A stretch of 64,000 bases of DNA, from positions 3,481,001 through 3,545,000 of the forward strand of contig NZ_CP092831.1 of the NCBI RefSeq assembly GCF_022531965.1. Direction: 5' to 3'. Source of the DNA: Paenibacillus peoriae. GTDB taxonomy: Bacteria > Bacillota > Bacilli > Paenibacillales > Paenibacillaceae. Below the pieces are notes generated by a model. It saw only the letters and a list, made by a program, of their open reading frames with translations. It did no database searches and was not told the origin of the DNA. Made by a program: the position numbers and the translations under genes. Of the stretch, positions 35,702 to 46,068 are shown one piece after another (the stretch's first letter is position 1; each line of letters begins with the position of its first letter).

Positions 35702-36742
35702 TCACCCCAACTCCATATGCTTTGCACGCAACTGACCGCAGGCAGCGGCAATATCGTGACCCTGTTCACGCCGGATCGTCACATTGACGCCTTTTTCGGC
35801 AAGAATACGTTGAAAATTAAAAATATCGCTACGCGATGTGCGCACATACTTGCGCTCAGGCACATGGTTGACTGGAATCAAATTAACGTGACACAGCATG
35901 TCCTTTAACACATCCGCTAGCTCTTCAGCATGTTCTGCCTGATCGTTTACCCCACCAATCAGGGCATATTCAAACGAAATTCTCCGCCCCGTCTTAGCAA
36001 GATAGTAACGTAGAGAATCCATAACATCCTTAAAGGGATAACGCCGATTTACAGGCATTAGCTTCGACCGAAGTGCATCATTAGGCGCATGAATGGATAT
36101 TGCCAGATTAATCTGGGTATCCTCGTCGGCAAATTTATAAATATTCGGTACAATACCGCTGGTCGACACTGTGATATGACGTTGACCAATGTTCAGACCT
36201 TTTTCATGAACCATTGTACGCAAAAACGTCATGGTCGCTTCATAGTTTTCAAAAGGCTCGCCCGAGCCCATAATCACGATGCTGCTCACTCGTTCATTCG
36301 TTTTATCCAAAATTTTCTGAGCCTGTACTACCTGTGCAGTAATTTCACCAGCTGTCAGGTTCCGTTTGAGGCCTCCAAGCGTCGAAGCGCAGAAAGTACA
36401 ACCAATTCGGCAACCCACTTGTGTCGTTACACAAATACTGTTTCCGTAATTGTGTCTCATAATGACCGTTTCAATGGCATGATCATCATGCAAACCGAAC
36501 AGGAATTTTACTGTACCGTCCTTTGATTCCAACTTTGTAATTTCACTAAGCGTCACAAAACTAAATTGCTCCTCAAGCTTCTCTCTCAGCGCCTTGGGCA
36601 AATTCGTCATCTCGCTGAAATCATTGACCCGCTTCACATACAGCCAGTCAAAAATTTGTCCTCCACGAAAAGCAGGCTCGCCATTGTTCTTGGCCCAGTC
36701 CTGAAGCTCCTCCAAAGTTAAATCATATATAAAAGGTTTCAT
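35702..36742 (-). CDS. rlmN: 23S rRNA (A2503-C2) / tRNA methyltransferase RlmN
   Basis: This radical-SAM enzyme methylates C2 of A2503 in 23S rRNA and of A37 in tRNAs. The [10 protein letters not shown] motif carries the 4Fe-4S cysteines, and GSGEPFENY and the C-terminal [11 protein letters not shown] (with the methyl-carrying cysteine) are present. The start is ambiguous: the ATG at 36742 gives 346 residues ([13 protein letters not shown]), which fits alignment by eye to relatives, while an upstream in-frame ATG at 36769 adds nine residues. It opens the prpC-prkC-rsgA-rpe run and is separated from rsmB by a terminator. Confidence 0.95.
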   Translation of the reverse strand: MKPFIYDLTLEELQDWAKNNGEPAFRGGQIFDWLYVKRVNDFSEMTNLPKALREKLEEQFSFVTLSEITKLESKDGTVKFLFGLHDDHAIETVIMRHNYGNSICVTTQVGCRIGCTFCASTLGGLKRNLTAGEITAQVVQAQKILDKTNERVSSIVIMGSGEPFENYEATMTFLRTMVHEKGLNIGQRHITVSTSGIVPNIYKFADEDTQINLAISIHAPNDALRSKLMPVNRRYPFKDVMDSLRYYLAKTGRRISFEYALIGGVNDQAEHAEELADVLKDMLCHVNLIPVNHVPERKYVRTSRSDIFNFQRILAEKGVNVTIRREQGHDIAAACGQLRAKHMELG

Positions 36743-36857
36743 CAATGTTTGCACCCGTTCCTTCTTCATTAAGTTCTGTTTGATCGCAGATCGTATTTTT
36801 CATTCTTCCTATTTTAGCACAAATCCCTGAGGGGGTAAAAATTTTTCGTCTTCATGC

Positions 36858-36884
36858 AAAAAACCGCCGGAAATGTTCCGGCGG
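36858..36884 (-). terminator. Terminator after rsmB
   Basis: CCGCCGGAA pairs with TTCCGGCGG around a 3-base loop. Six T follow on the minus strand. Confidence 0.9.
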
Positions 36885-36929
36885 AATGTGGAAATGCTGG
36901 TGGGCAGCTGCATGGAATTCTCTTCCGCG

Positions 36930-38345
36930 CTATTTCACCCGACGTAGGCGCGCGATATAAAATCCGTCGCTGTGGAAATGCTGCGGTAACAGCTGTACCG
37001 AGCCTCCCTGTATACTATCCATTTCGCGGCTCACGTCCGGGAAGGAATGACCCTCTGCCAATTCATACTCCGAATGTTCGCTTAAAAACCGAGTCAATTG
37101 TCCTTCATTTTCGTCCGGCTCAATCGTGCATGTACTGTATACCAGAATGCCACCTGGCTTCAACAGTCCCGCCACACTATCCAGCAGCTCATGCTGAAGC
37201 TGTGTAATGTCGCGAACATCCTGCGCAGTTTTGCTCCAACGCAGGTCCGGTTTACGACGAATTACTCCAAAGCCAGAGCATGGTGCATCCAGCAAAATAC
37301 GGTCAAAAGAAGCTGGGGCATATCGTTCCTTCAGTTCTAGCGCATCACCAGTGACTGTTTCCACGGCATCCAGGCCAAGTCGTTTAGCCTGTTCACGGAT
37401 TAATTGATGCTTATGGGCATGCAGATCATTTGCAACGATCCGACCGCGATCCTTCATCAGCTCAGCCATATGAGCTGTTTTGCCGCCTGGAGCGGCACAG
37501 CAATCCAGTACCAGCATACCGGGCTCAGGAGCAACTGCTTCGGCAACGAGCATAGAGCTTTCATCCTGTACGGACAGCGAGCCGTCCGTATACCACGAGG
37601 TAAGCGCCATATTGCCACCGCTACGAACAACAATCCCATAGGGACTAACTGCCGAAGGAACGGCATCAAGTCCTTTTGAGCGCATCTCGTCCAGCAGCTG
37701 ATCACGGCTGGTCATTGTCGTATTCACCCGTACGCTGACCGCAGGGGGCTCATTATTAGCCTGACAGATAGCCTCAGCAGTATCTGCACCGTATTGCTTA
37801 ATCCAACGCTTAACCAGCCACTGTGGATGAGAATGTTCTAATGAAATCCGTTCCTCTGGTGACAAATCGTCAGGAATACGCAGCTTGTCCGGCTCACGCA
37901 GCATGCTGCGGAGCACGCCGTTGACCATACCGGAAATCCCCTGATGCCCACGACGCTTGGCAATGGTCACCGCTTCACTAACGACTGCATGATCCGGAAC
38001 TCGATCCAGATACACCACCTGATACACACTCATCCGCAGCAACGAACGTACCCAAGCCTGAAGCTTGGCCGTTCCTTTTTGAACAAATTTATTCAAAAAA
38101 TAATCAAGTGTATTTCGGCGTGCGACTGTACCGTATACAAGTTCAGTCGCCAGACCAGCGTCACTTGCAGATAAACCTGCCTGCTGAAGTCGACGATTTA
38201 ACTCAAGATTGCTATACGCACCCTCTTGCTCCACACCGGTCAACACATCAAGTGCAACTTCCCGCGCCGTCTGTTTGCGAGTATTGCCGGATCTGGCACC
38301 CACTCCCTTGCCTTTGCCTCCCTGACGGGAGTGACTCCCGCTCAT
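36930..38345 (-). CDS. rsmB: 16S rRNA (cytosine-967-C5)-methyltransferase RsmB
   Basis: This 471-residue protein has an N-terminal NusB-like RNA-binding domain (about 20-150) followed by a Rossmann methyltransferase. Its SAM site is LDCCAAPGGKTAHMAE, and it has the two catalytic cysteines of m5C enzymes in DAPCSGFGVIRRKPD and VYSTCTIEPDENE. The ATG overlaps the fmt stop codon in an ATGA arrangement, which fixes the start despite a longer open frame. It ends the priA-def-fmt-rsmB run. Confidence 0.95.
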   Translation of the reverse strand: MSGSHSRQGGKGKGVGARSGNTRKQTAREVALDVLTGVEQEGAYSNLELNRRLQQAGLSASDAGLATELVYGTVARRNTLDYFLNKFVQKGTAKLQAWVRSLLRMSVYQVVYLDRVPDHAVVSEAVTIAKRRGHQGISGMVNGVLRSMLREPDKLRIPDDLSPEERISLEHSHPQWLVKRWIKQYGADTAEAICQANNEPPAVSVRVNTTMTSRDQLLDEMRSKGLDAVPSAVSPYGIVVRSGGNMALTSWYTDGSLSVQDESSMLVAEAVAPEPGMLVLDCCAAPGGKTAHMAELMKDRGRIVANDLHAHKHQLIREQAKRLGLDAVETVTGDALELKERYAPASFDRILLDAPCSGFGVIRRKPDLRWSKTAQDVRDITQLQHELLDSVAGLLKPGGILVYSTCTIEPDENEGQLTRFLSEHSEYELAEGHSFPDVSREMDSIQGGSVQLLPQHFHSDGFYIARLRRVK

Positions 38346-39301
38346 CCGAGCACCGTGCCTGGCTTCATCTGTCCGCCGCGCGCAAAGGTTCCGGCATCCA
38401 TAACCTTTTTGCCAGCCGGTTGAACCTGAGTCAGCCAAAGAGTTCCCTCGCCTGTCTGCACCTCAATGCCACGAGCGGTCAATTGAAGAACCGTTCCGGG
38501 TGCTGGAGCATTTGAGCCACTCACTTCATTATTTATGAAAGGCTGCTCAGCAGCCCATATTTTAAAAACATTTTCCTCCCAAAGCGTAAACGCGCCGGAA
38601 AAAGGTACAAGGCCGCGAATCCGGTTGTATATCTGCTGTGCATTGTCACTCCACGAAATACGCTCATCGTCGCGGTTCAGATTCGGAGCATAGGTCGCCT
38701 CGTCCTCGTTTTGCGGCGTACGGTCTGATTGGCCTGCCAGCAATTTAGGCAGCTCGCCCTGCAAAAGCTTTGCTCCAGCTACGCTTAGCTTCTCAAAAAT
38801 CGTACCGGAGGTATCCTCTGGCTCTATAGCAACCTCAACTCGCGATATCATATCGCCAGTATCCAGTCCTTCCGCCATATACATCAGCGTCACACCCGTC
38901 ACGGTCTCACCGTTAATAATCGCACGCTGGATCGGTGCACCTCCCCGATAACGGGGAAGTAACGAACCATGCACATTCAGGCAGCCGAAACGAGGCAGGT
39001 CTAGTACGGATTTTGGCAAAATTTGCCCATAGGCTGCGGTTACGATCAGATCAGGACGCAGCTCCGCCACCTGAGCCACCGCTTCTGGCTGGCGCAGGCG
39101 GGTCGGTTGCAGTACAGGTAATCCGCGTTTTTCTGCCGCTTCCTTAACTGGTGTAGGCGTTAATATTTTTTTCCGTCCCTGTGGCTTATCGGGCTGTGTA
39201 ATCACACCGACCACGTTATAACCATTATCCAGTAACATGTTCAACGAAGGCACTGCAAACTCAGGCGTACCCATAAAGATAATACGAATGTCTTGACTCA
39301 T
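38342..39301 (-). CDS. fmt: Methionyl-tRNA formyltransferase
   Basis: This 319-residue enzyme formylates initiator Met-tRNA with 10-formyl-THF. The motifs RIIFMGTPEFAVPSL, the folate-site HGSLLPRYRGGAPIQRAI and GVTLMYMAEGLDTGDMI are present, with the C-terminal OB-fold tRNA-binding domain after residue 205. It lies 6 bases downstream of def, the deformylase that removes the same formyl group, and overlaps rsmB by four bases. Confidence 0.97.
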   Translation of the reverse strand: MSQDIRIIFMGTPEFAVPSLNMLLDNGYNVVGVITQPDKPQGRKKILTPTPVKEAAEKRGLPVLQPTRLRQPEAVAQVAELRPDLIVTAAYGQILPKSVLDLPRFGCLNVHGSLLPRYRGGAPIQRAIINGETVTGVTLMYMAEGLDTGDMISRVEVAIEPEDTSGTIFEKLSVAGAKLLQGELPKLLAGQSDRTPQNEDEATYAPNLNRDDERISWSDNAQQIYNRIRGLVPFSGAFTLWEENVFKIWAAEQPFINNEVSGSNAPAPGTVLQLTARGIEVQTGEGTLWLTQVQPAGKKVMDAGTFARGGQMKPGTVLG

Positions 39302-39307
39302 CGAACC

Positions 39308-39805
39308 TCACTCTCCTATCTGACGGTTCGGTCCTGGCTGTTCCAGCGCAACCTCATATACTTTTTCTGCAATATCCGTGAACAAAATTCCATTTAAATG
39401 GTCGATTTCATGCTGAAAAGCACGAGAAAGCAATCCTGTCGCTGTAACGGTAATGGCCTTACCCTCGCGGTCCAGTCCCTTGACTGTAACTTTCTCGGCA
39501 CGACGCACATCCCCGTTCAACCCTGGTATACTCAGGCAGCCTTCTGGACCCAAGTCCTCCCCTTCTTCGGCCACGATTTCTGGGTTGATCATTTTAATCA
39601 AACCATGTTCATCTCCAGCATCTACAACGATGAGACGCTTCAAAATACCTACTTGCGGAGCAGCAAGACCTACACCCTCCGCTTCATACATCGTATCTGC
39701 CATATCGTCGAGCAGCTTTTGCACGTTAGGTGTAATTTTAGTAACTTCCTTTGCTACTTTGTGCAATACATCATCCGGCTCCAACACTATAATTCTAATT
39801 GACAT
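39308..39805 (-). CDS. def: Peptide deformylase
   Basis: This 165-residue metalloprotease removes N-formyl groups from nascent proteins. All three family motifs are present: GVGLAAPQVG, EGCLSIPG (metal-binding cysteine) and QHEIDHLNG (two metal-binding histidines and the catalytic glutamate). Length and motif spacing fit type 1 rather than the longer type 2 enzymes of Bacillus. It lies 139 bases downstream of priA and 6 bases upstream of fmt. Confidence 0.97.
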   Translation of the reverse strand: MSIRIIVLEPDDVLHKVAKEVTKITPNVQKLLDDMADTMYEAEGVGLAAPQVGILKRLIVVDAGDEHGLIKMINPEIVAEEGEDLGPEGCLSIPGLNGDVRRAEKVTVKGLDREGKAITVTATGLLSRAFQHEIDHLNGILFTDIAEKVYEVALEQPGPNRQIGE

Positions 39806-39944
39806 GACAACAGAACACCTTCCTCTTTATCCTTTTTCCTTCGTTTAGGCTTAACTGTATTCATCACAAACGCGACTGCTACATTATCCTATGTACGGAC
39901 GACTTGTCCGCATTAATTGTGCTAATAACTTTTGTGGCAACGCT

Positions 39945-42521
39945 CTACATAAGCATTTGTGGATCAACATCCAGACTAATCAGCAACTTTTGCGCCTGTG
40001 CGGATTCGGCCATTTCATCAGCTACTTGCTGAGCCAAACTAATCGCGTCGATATTTCCACGCCATTTTATCATACATTGAAATCGGTATCTATTCTTGAT
40101 TCTCGAAATGGGTGAAGCTACTGGTCCCAAAATGTCGAGTACATCCGATGTAAGACGATCCATATTCCCGAACCAGCCTCGTTGTCTGGCCCGTCCCTGT
40201 AGTGTTGCTGAATAATTCTCTGCCAGCCGGACCAGCACCGGGAGTTGTTCATGAGAAAAGGTTACCAAAATAAGACGGCAATATGGTGGATAGTGCAAAT
40301 TGCGGCGGTGTTTCAATTCTTCCCTCACAAAAGAAGCATAATCATGGCGACTTGCGTGAATCACCGAATAATGCTCTGGAGTATAGGATTGTACGAATAC
40401 TTCCCCTGGCAATTGATGTCTCCCAGCACGTCCAGCTACTTGTGTTAACAGCTGAAATGTCTTTTCCGCAGCCCGAAAATCCGGTAAATTGAGAGCTGAA
40501 TCCGCAGTAATGACACCAACCAGTGTCACATCGGGAAAGTCCAGGCCTTTGGCAACCATTTGAGTACCGAGCAGCACGTCCGCTTTTTTATCACGAAATT
40601 GCTTGAGGAGCTTTTCGTGGGCATTTTTTTCTGTCGTTGTATCAACATCCATTCGAACAACACGTATACCGGGGAATAGCTTCGCCAGCTCTTCTTCCAC
40701 TCGCTGGGTACCTGTACCGAAATAGCGAATATGCTCACTACCGCATTCAGGGCAAGTCTGAGGCACAGGCTCGGAATAACCACAGTAATGACAACGTAAA
40801 TTGTTCGACCGCTGATGATACGTAAGCGAAATATCACAATGCGGACAGCCCGCCACATAGCCACAGCTACGGCACATGACGAATGTGGAGTGTCCACGCC
40901 GATTCAACAGGAGCACCGTCTGCTCCTTACGCTCTAACCGCTCTGCAATCCCATTATGCAACGCACGGCTAAACATAGAGCGGTTGCCAGCACGCAGTTC
41001 CTCACGCATATCCATGATATGTACTTCGGGTAACGTGTTCCCCAATGCGCGAGTTGGCATTTCAAGTAGCAACGGCGCAAACTCGTCGTTGCTTTGTGAG
41101 CGAGCCGCATAGTAGCTTTCCAGCGACGGTGTAGCCGAGCCGAGAATAACGACAGCCCCATGCTGATGGGCTCTGCGAATGGCGACATCACGCGCATGGT
41201 ATTTAGGTGTCTCTTCCTGCTTATAGGACGTTTCGTGCTCCTCATCCATAATAATAAGACCTAACTCACGAAAAGGCGCAAATACTGCCGAGCGAGCACC
41301 AATCGCCACTTTCACACGGCCTTCGCGTATTTTGCGCCACTCATCGTACCGTTCTCCTCCAGACAACCTACTGTGCATCACTGCTACCTGATCGCCAAAC
41401 CGACCTTTAAAACGCTCAACCATTTGTGGGGTTAACGATATTTCAGGTACCAGCACAATGGCCTGCCGATTCTGCTCGATACAACGTTGAATCGTCTGTA
41501 GATAAATTTCCGTCTTACCGCTCCCCGTGACTCCATGCAACAAATAAGCTCCTTGCTCACGCGTGTCCAGCTGGCGAATAATCCGTTCATACACCGACTG
41601 CTGCTCTGCTGTGAGAGGGAGTGGCTCTGTAGGCTTGAAGTGTCTGCCCCGGTACGGGTCGCGGAACACTTCGACATCCTCCAGCAACACATAGCCCTTA
41701 TCTTCCAGCGCCTTAACCGTTGCAGCAGACACACTCAATGAGGTCATGACTTCCTTGAGCGACAGAGGCAAAAACTCGCTACGTTCCAGCAAAAAAGCAA
41801 GTACCTCCCGCTGACGCTGTGCTTTGGCAGAAAATTGCTCCAGTACCGTTGATGCCTCGTCTATGCCGATAGCCAGATCAACGGATTTCATGGTCTTTTT
41901 GCCAAGCTTGTCTTTAATAACTTGACTTTCCTGAAGCACACCCCGGCGTAACAGTGATTTAATAACCTCCGCTTCCTCAGGGAAACGTCGACTGAGTTGC
42001 TGCAACGGGACTTGCTCCTTCTCCTGAATGAAGCTGACAATCCGACGCTCTGTCGGATCACTCATACCATCGTCGGTCAGAAGTGCCCATTCGAGCTCAT
42101 CGCCCTGATTCGGTTGTATACTACGCTGTGGATGCGTTAACTCATGCTGTTCCGCAATTGAGATATAACGTTCTGCTTTGCCTTTGAGCGCGGTAGGAAT
42201 CATCACTTGCAATGCCATAATTTGATTACAAGCATAACGTTCACTCATCCACTTGCCCAGTTCGACTAGGTCGGCAGATAAAGGTGGCACCAAATCCAGC
42301 AACTCCTGAATCGCTCTCATCCTGTATTTCGGTGGTTCCTCAGCTGGGACTACCGAGATGACGAAAGCCTGCACCGTCCGTTTGCCAAATGGCACAGCTA
42401 CCCGACTACCCGGCTCAATCCAAGGTCTCATTGAATCCGGTATCAGATAATCGAAGGTGCGGTCCGTATCCTTGGCAGGTACATCGACAATGACCTTGGC
42501 AACTAAATTGCCCGTCTCCAT
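39945..42521 (-). CDS. priA: Primosomal replication-restart helicase PriA
   Basis: This 858-residue DEAH-type helicase reloads the replisome at stalled forks. It has an N-terminal 3'-DNA-binding domain, Walker A GVTGSGKTEIYL, DEEH at IIMDEEHETSYK, a zinc-binding region with paired CxxC motifs (CRSCGYVAGCPHC and CHYCGYSE...CPECG) and motif VI VAGRAGR. The ATG overlaps the coaBC stop by one base (TAATG), indicating translational coupling. Confidence 0.97.
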   Translation of the reverse strand: METGNLVAKVIVDVPAKDTDRTFDYLIPDSMRPWIEPGSRVAVPFGKRTVQAFVISVVPAEEPPKYRMRAIQELLDLVPPLSADLVELGKWMSERYACNQIMALQVMIPTALKGKAERYISIAEQHELTHPQRSIQPNQGDELEWALLTDDGMSDPTERRIVSFIQEKEQVPLQQLSRRFPEEAEVIKSLLRRGVLQESQVIKDKLGKKTMKSVDLAIGIDEASTVLEQFSAKAQRQREVLAFLLERSEFLPLSLKEVMTSLSVSAATVKALEDKGYVLLEDVEVFRDPYRGRHFKPTEPLPLTAEQQSVYERIIRQLDTREQGAYLLHGVTGSGKTEIYLQTIQRCIEQNRQAIVLVPEISLTPQMVERFKGRFGDQVAVMHSRLSGGERYDEWRKIREGRVKVAIGARSAVFAPFRELGLIIMDEEHETSYKQEETPKYHARDVAIRRAHQHGAVVILGSATPSLESYYAARSQSNDEFAPLLLEMPTRALGNTLPEVHIMDMREELRAGNRSMFSRALHNGIAERLERKEQTVLLLNRRGHSTFVMCRSCGYVAGCPHCDISLTYHQRSNNLRCHYCGYSEPVPQTCPECGSEHIRYFGTGTQRVEEELAKLFPGIRVVRMDVDTTTEKNAHEKLLKQFRDKKADVLLGTQMVAKGLDFPDVTLVGVITADSALNLPDFRAAEKTFQLLTQVAGRAGRHQLPGEVFVQSYTPEHYSVIHASRHDYASFVREELKHRRNLHYPPYCRLILVTFSHEQLPVLVRLAENYSATLQGRARQRGWFGNMDRLTSDVLDILGPVASPISRIKNRYRFQCMIKWRGNIDAISLAQQVADEMAESAQAQKLLISLDVDPQMLM

Positions 42522-43825
42522 TAATGCAGCACCCCACCCATGCGTCCCGCGGCTATAGTAAGCAACTTACGCGCAACTTCTTCCTTTGACTGTACAGGAA
42601 TACGCTCAACGATCCCGCTTCGGTCATAAATTTGAACAGCATTCGTATCGACGCCAAAACCAGCACCATTCACAGTTACATCGTTTGCCGCGATCAAATC
42701 ACAATTTTTACGTTCTAATTTATCTTTCGCATACGTCTCCAAATGTTCAGTTTCAGCTGCAAAGCCAATTAAAAATTGATGTTTCTTACTCCGTCCGAGT
42801 GATTCTAGAATATCGACGTTCTTCACTAACTCTAGCGTAAATACACTATCTTTTTTCTTGATCTTGGTCTGTGCTATCTCACGTGGTCGATAATCTGCAA
42901 CTGCAGCAGCCATAACGACCATATCGCTCGTTTCCCATTGTTTTAATACAGCTGCGTACATGTCTTCAGCCGACTGGACTCTTTCAAGCATAATACCAGC
43001 AGGCGGTTCCGCACTGGTATTGGCAGCAATCAAGTGCACCTCTGCCCCCATCTTTTGAGCCACTTTTGCAATGGCGAAGCCCATTTTTCCAGATGAATCA
43101 TTTGTGATATAACGCACTGGATCAATTCGCTCGATCGTGCCTCCAGCCGTTACAATGACTTTTTTACCTGAAAACACCGATTCATTCTCATTCACAGGTG
43201 ACTCAGGCACTTGAGCCTCCACAGATTCGCCACCAAACCATCGGGATTCAGACTTAATGTTGTTTTTTTGTTCCTGGGCTTGCTGATCAAAAAAGTGCTC
43301 TATCGTTTGCACAATTGTGTCCGGCTCTTCCAAACGTCCTTTGCCAACGTAACCGCAAGCCAGTAATCCTTCACCAGGCTCAATCATCTTCACACCACGT
43401 GATACAAGCGTCTCCATATTTTGCATGACTGCCGGATGAGTGTACATATGTACATTCATCGCAGGTGCCACCATAATAGGCGCTGTTGTAGCCAACAACG
43501 TTGTAGACAACATATCATCAGCAAGGCCATGCGCCATTTTTCCAATAATATTCGCAGTTGCAGGTGCAACAAGCACCAAATCAGCCGCATCTGCCAGATG
43601 AATATGGGATACGACGGACGGCTCTCTTTCATCAAACGTATCACTGTACACCGGATTACGAGAGAGCGACTGCAGTGTAAGCTCGGTAATAAACTCCTTA
43701 GCAGAGGCTGTCATAATCACATGAACATCGGCGCCCTTTTGTGTCAACCTACTACATAACGCAGCCCCTTTGTAAGCAGCAATTCCACCGGTTATACCAA
43801 GAATAATAACTTTCCCCTTCAACAT
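42521..43825 (-). CDS. coaBC: Bifunctional phosphopantothenoylcysteine decarboxylase/synthetase
   Basis: This 434-residue fusion carries out two steps of coenzyme A synthesis. The N-terminal CoaC flavoprotein domain (1-190) contains GITGGIAAYKGA, VAPATANIIGKMAHGLADD and PAMNVHMY. The C-terminal CoaB domain contains VTAGGTIERIDPVRYITN and AAVADYRP. A central linker of about 40 residues is polar and probably flexible. It sits downstream of rpoZ and upstream of priA, as in B. subtilis. Confidence 0.96.
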   Translation of the reverse strand: MLKGKVIILGITGGIAAYKGAALCSRLTQKGADVHVIMTASAKEFITELTLQSLSRNPVYSDTFDEREPSVVSHIHLADAADLVLVAPATANIIGKMAHGLADDMLSTTLLATTAPIMVAPAMNVHMYTHPAVMQNMETLVSRGVKMIEPGEGLLACGYVGKGRLEEPDTIVQTIEHFFDQQAQEQKNNIKSESRWFGGESVEAQVPESPVNENESVFSGKKVIVTAGGTIERIDPVRYITNDSSGKMGFAIAKVAQKMGAEVHLIAANTSAEPPAGIMLERVQSAEDMYAAVLKQWETSDMVVMAAAVADYRPREIAQTKIKKKDSVFTLELVKNVDILESLGRSKKHQFLIGFAAETEHLETYAKDKLERKNCDLIAANDVTVNGAGFGVDTNAVQIYDRSGIVERIPVQSKEEVARKLLTIAAGRMGGVLH

Positions 43826-43844
43826 CGTTAACTCCCCCTGACCT

Positions 43845-43871
43845 AAAAAAATAACAACCTTGCGGTTGTCA
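43845..43871 (-). terminator. Weak hairpin between rpoZ and coaBC
   Basis: ACAACC-GCAA-GGTTGT on the minus strand is followed by TATTTTTTT. The stem is short; it may attenuate rather than block transcription into coaBC. Confidence 0.5.
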
Positions 43872-43915
43872 AAGGAATTGGCATTGCGCCCGGTTATAAT
43901 AGTTGTGTATAATTC

Positions 43916-44119
43916 TTACTCGTCTTCGCCGCTTTCAAGACGCAGATGATCCGCGTAAATCTCTTCCAACGCCACTCCAACCTGTTTGTGGGATTTAGGA
44001 TTCTTGAGAGTCGTCTTTTCACCCTCGCGCAACTGTCTGGCACGACGTGAAGCCGCTACAACCAACGAATACTTACTATCTGCCTTTTTCATCATTTCAT
44101 CAATGGAAGGATACAGCAC
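43916..44119 (-). CDS. rpoZ: RNA polymerase omega subunit
   Basis: The 67-residue omega subunit binds the beta-prime C-terminal region and helps RNA polymerase assembly. The pattern [28 protein letters not shown] and [13 protein letters not shown] is diagnostic. The GTG at 44119 is chosen because AGAGGTG lies 7 bases upstream and the length then matches B. subtilis omega. A longer frame up to 44182 lacks a site. It follows gmk in the conserved order. Confidence 0.93.
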   Translation of the reverse strand: MLYPSIDEMMKKADSKYSLVVAASRRARQLREGEKTTLKNPKSHKQVGVALEEIYADHLRLESGEDE

Positions 44120-44241
44120 GAATAGACACCTCTTCATGTAGTTTTGGGACTGTATAAGCTGAACTCCAGTGTACACCTTCAAGCTCAGCTTATACAGTAT
44201 TATTTCTCTTTAGGTACGCTTGGCATATGTAAAGCCCTCGT

Positions 44242-44814
44242 TTAAGGATGAACCTTACAATGTTCGGCGATAATAATGGATTCTATTCGTTTACAAGCGA
44301 AATCAATCTCATCATTGACAACCGCATAATCATAGTGACGCAACAGATTCATTTCATCCACAGCTACCGACATACGGTGGTCTATGGTCGCTTGAGTTTC
44401 TGTGCCCCGTCCCCGGATTCTATCCTTTAATTCATCTAGCGAAGGCGGAAGCAGAAAAATGAATATGCCTTCTGGAAATTTTTCTTTAACCTTTAGCGCT
44501 CCCTGAACTTCAATCTCCAGAAAAATATCTTTTCCCTGCGCAAGCGTCTGATCTACAAAATCACGTGGAGTACCATAATAGTTCCCTACATACTCAGCAT
44601 ACTCCAGCATTTCATCTCGTTCAATCATACCCAAAAATTCTTCACGCGTTTTAAAAAAATAGGTCACTCCATCCTGTTCACCCGAACGAGGTGTTCGAGT
44701 TGTAGCAGAAACGGAGTACGTTATCTCTGGTAGCTTGTCACGCAATGCGTTGCCTACCGTCCCTTTACCGACACCCGAAGGTCCGGATATTACAAATAAT
44801 AATCCCTTAGCCAT
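44242..44814 (-). CDS. gmk: Guanylate kinase
   Basis: This 190-residue enzyme phosphorylates GMP to GDP. The P-loop GPSGVGKGT, the GMP-binding segment [19 protein letters not shown] and [11 protein letters not shown] are visible. The ATG at 44814 has ATGGAG 6 bases upstream. The in-frame ATG at 44826 overlaps this site and is unlikely. It lies directly after remA, as in B. subtilis. Confidence 0.97.
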   Translation of the reverse strand: MAKGLLFVISGPSGVGKGTVGNALRDKLPEITYSVSATTRTPRSGEQDGVTYFFKTREEFLGMIERDEMLEYAEYVGNYYGTPRDFVDQTLAQGKDIFLEIEVQGALKVKEKFPEGIFIFLLPPSLDELKDRIRGRGTETQATIDHRMSVAVDEMNLLRHYDYAVVNDEIDFACKRIESIIIAEHCKVHP

Positions 44815-44828
44815 AGTACACTCCATTT

Positions 44829-45089
44829 TTATTCGTCATTGTCATCATCTTTAGTGGATAGGCGATGAGCGACCGTCTCCGGCTGCACCGCAGACAGGAT
44901 TACATGATCACTGTCTGTAATAATAACAGCCCGCGTCCGGCGGCCATAGGTAGCATCAATTAGCATATGACGGTCCCTGGCTTCCTGTATAATCCGCTTG
45001 ATCGGAGCAGACTCCGGACTGACGATGGAGATAATTCGGTTGGCCGACACGATATTGCCGAAACCAATATTGATCAATTTGATTGCCAT
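44829..45089 (-). CDS. remA: Extracellular matrix regulator RemA (DUF370)
   Basis: This 86-residue protein contains [55 protein letters not shown] and [13 protein letters not shown], nearly the same as B. subtilis RemA. RemA forms ring-shaped DNA-binding assemblies and activates biofilm matrix and osmoprotectant genes. The ATG at 45089 is chosen by comparison to the family; AGGGGG lies 12 bases upstream. The in-frame ATG at 45113 precedes that site. It forms a run with yicC upstream and gmk downstream. Confidence 0.95.
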   Translation of the reverse strand: MAIKLINIGFGNIVSANRIISIVSPESAPIKRIIQEARDRHMLIDATYGRRTRAVIITDSDHVILSAVQPETVAHRLSTKDDDNDE

Positions 45090-45145
45090 ATTCAGGTCTT
45101 TCCCCCTATACATGTGACTCTTGCAGCCGTGCCGCTACCAGGTAG

Positions 45146-46039
45146 CTACTCAATATTTGCAGCCTGCTCACGAATTTTCTCGAGCTCTGCTTTCATCTCA
45201 ACGACCAAATTAACCAAGTTGAGATGATTAGCCTTGGAGCCGATCGTGTTGACTTCTCTGTTCATTTCCTGGATTAAAAAATCTAATTTGCGACCGGCCG
45301 GCTCGTCCGATAGCAGCAACCCCTTGCACTGCCCAAAGTGACTTTGAAGCCGGGTAAGTTCCTCATCAATATTGCTGCGATCCGCGAATAACGCAATCTC
45401 CATTCCGAACTTATGTTCATCAAGCGTAAATGAACCGTCCTGAAGCTCTTTAAGCCTGTGTTTCAGCCTGTTACGGTAGTCGCTCACAACATGAGGAGCC
45501 AGCACCGTCATTTCATGATGCAGGGATTCCAGACGTAAAATACGGGATTTCACATCTTGCGCCAAATGCCCGCCTTCTCGCCTTCTCATCTCCAGTAAAC
45601 CTTGCAAAGCTTCATTCAAAGCTCGCTGTAGTTGCTCTTCCCAGTCCTCTTCGTCTCCATGGAAAGCCTCTCCAGGCTCACCCAGAACGTCAGGCAAAGC
45701 AAGAATATCGCTTATCCCTAACGTTCCTTTCACTCCATAACGATCCGCCAGCTGCTCCGCTGCATGCAGGTAAGCCTGCACCACAGTGTCATTTAACCGC
45801 GCGGCGGGCATCTGTTCTTCATCACGTTCCCTGTGGATAAAGACATCGATACGACCGCGTTTAATCTGCTGTTGAACCGTTCTTCTCAAGCCATCTTCGT
45901 AACGAGTCCATTCGCGCGGAATTCTCATCATCACTTCGCAATAGCGGTGATTTACCGATTTCAATTCCAAGCGCACTTTATAGCCCTCATAATGAAGGAT
46001 AGCTTGACCGTATCCGGTCATACTCAATGACATCGGCAT
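45146..46039 (-). CDS. yicC: YicC/YloC-family endoribonuclease
   Basis: This protein of about 297 residues has the N-terminal signature SMTGYGQAILHYEGYKVRLE and the C-terminal ELTRLQSHF...KLDFLIQEMNREVNTIGSKAN typical of the family. E. coli YicC is a metal-dependent endoribonuclease, and B. subtilis YloC is its homologue. The start is uncertain between ATG codons at 46039 and 46033 (MSLSMTGYG). A minus-strand TATAAT at 46052-46047 lies so close that a transcript from it would have almost no leader. A longer open frame to 46114 overlaps the upstream gene. Confidence 0.9.
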   Translation of the reverse strand: MPMSLSMTGYGQAILHYEGYKVRLELKSVNHRYCEVMMRIPREWTRYEDGLRRTVQQQIKRGRIDVFIHRERDEEQMPAARLNDTVVQAYLHAAEQLADRYGVKGTLGISDILALPDVLGEPGEAFHGDEEDWEEQLQRALNEALQGLLEMRRREGGHLAQDVKSRILRLESLHHEMTVLAPHVVSDYRNRLKHRLKELQDGSFTLDEHKFGMEIALFADRSNIDEELTRLQSHFGQCKGLLLSDEPAGRKLDFLIQEMNREVNTIGSKANHLNLVNLVVEMKAELEKIREQAANIE

Positions 46040-46068
46040 CACATCCATTATACTATTGTAATTGATTA

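Noticed and set aside
36089..36526. Open frame of 145 codons opposite rlmN
   Set aside because: It is entirely inside rlmN on the other strand, with no homology or ribosome site.
46033..46060. Leaderless mRNA for yicC
   Set aside because: A TATAAT lies just upstream, but no -35 with normal spacing is present and an upstream promoter is equally possible.
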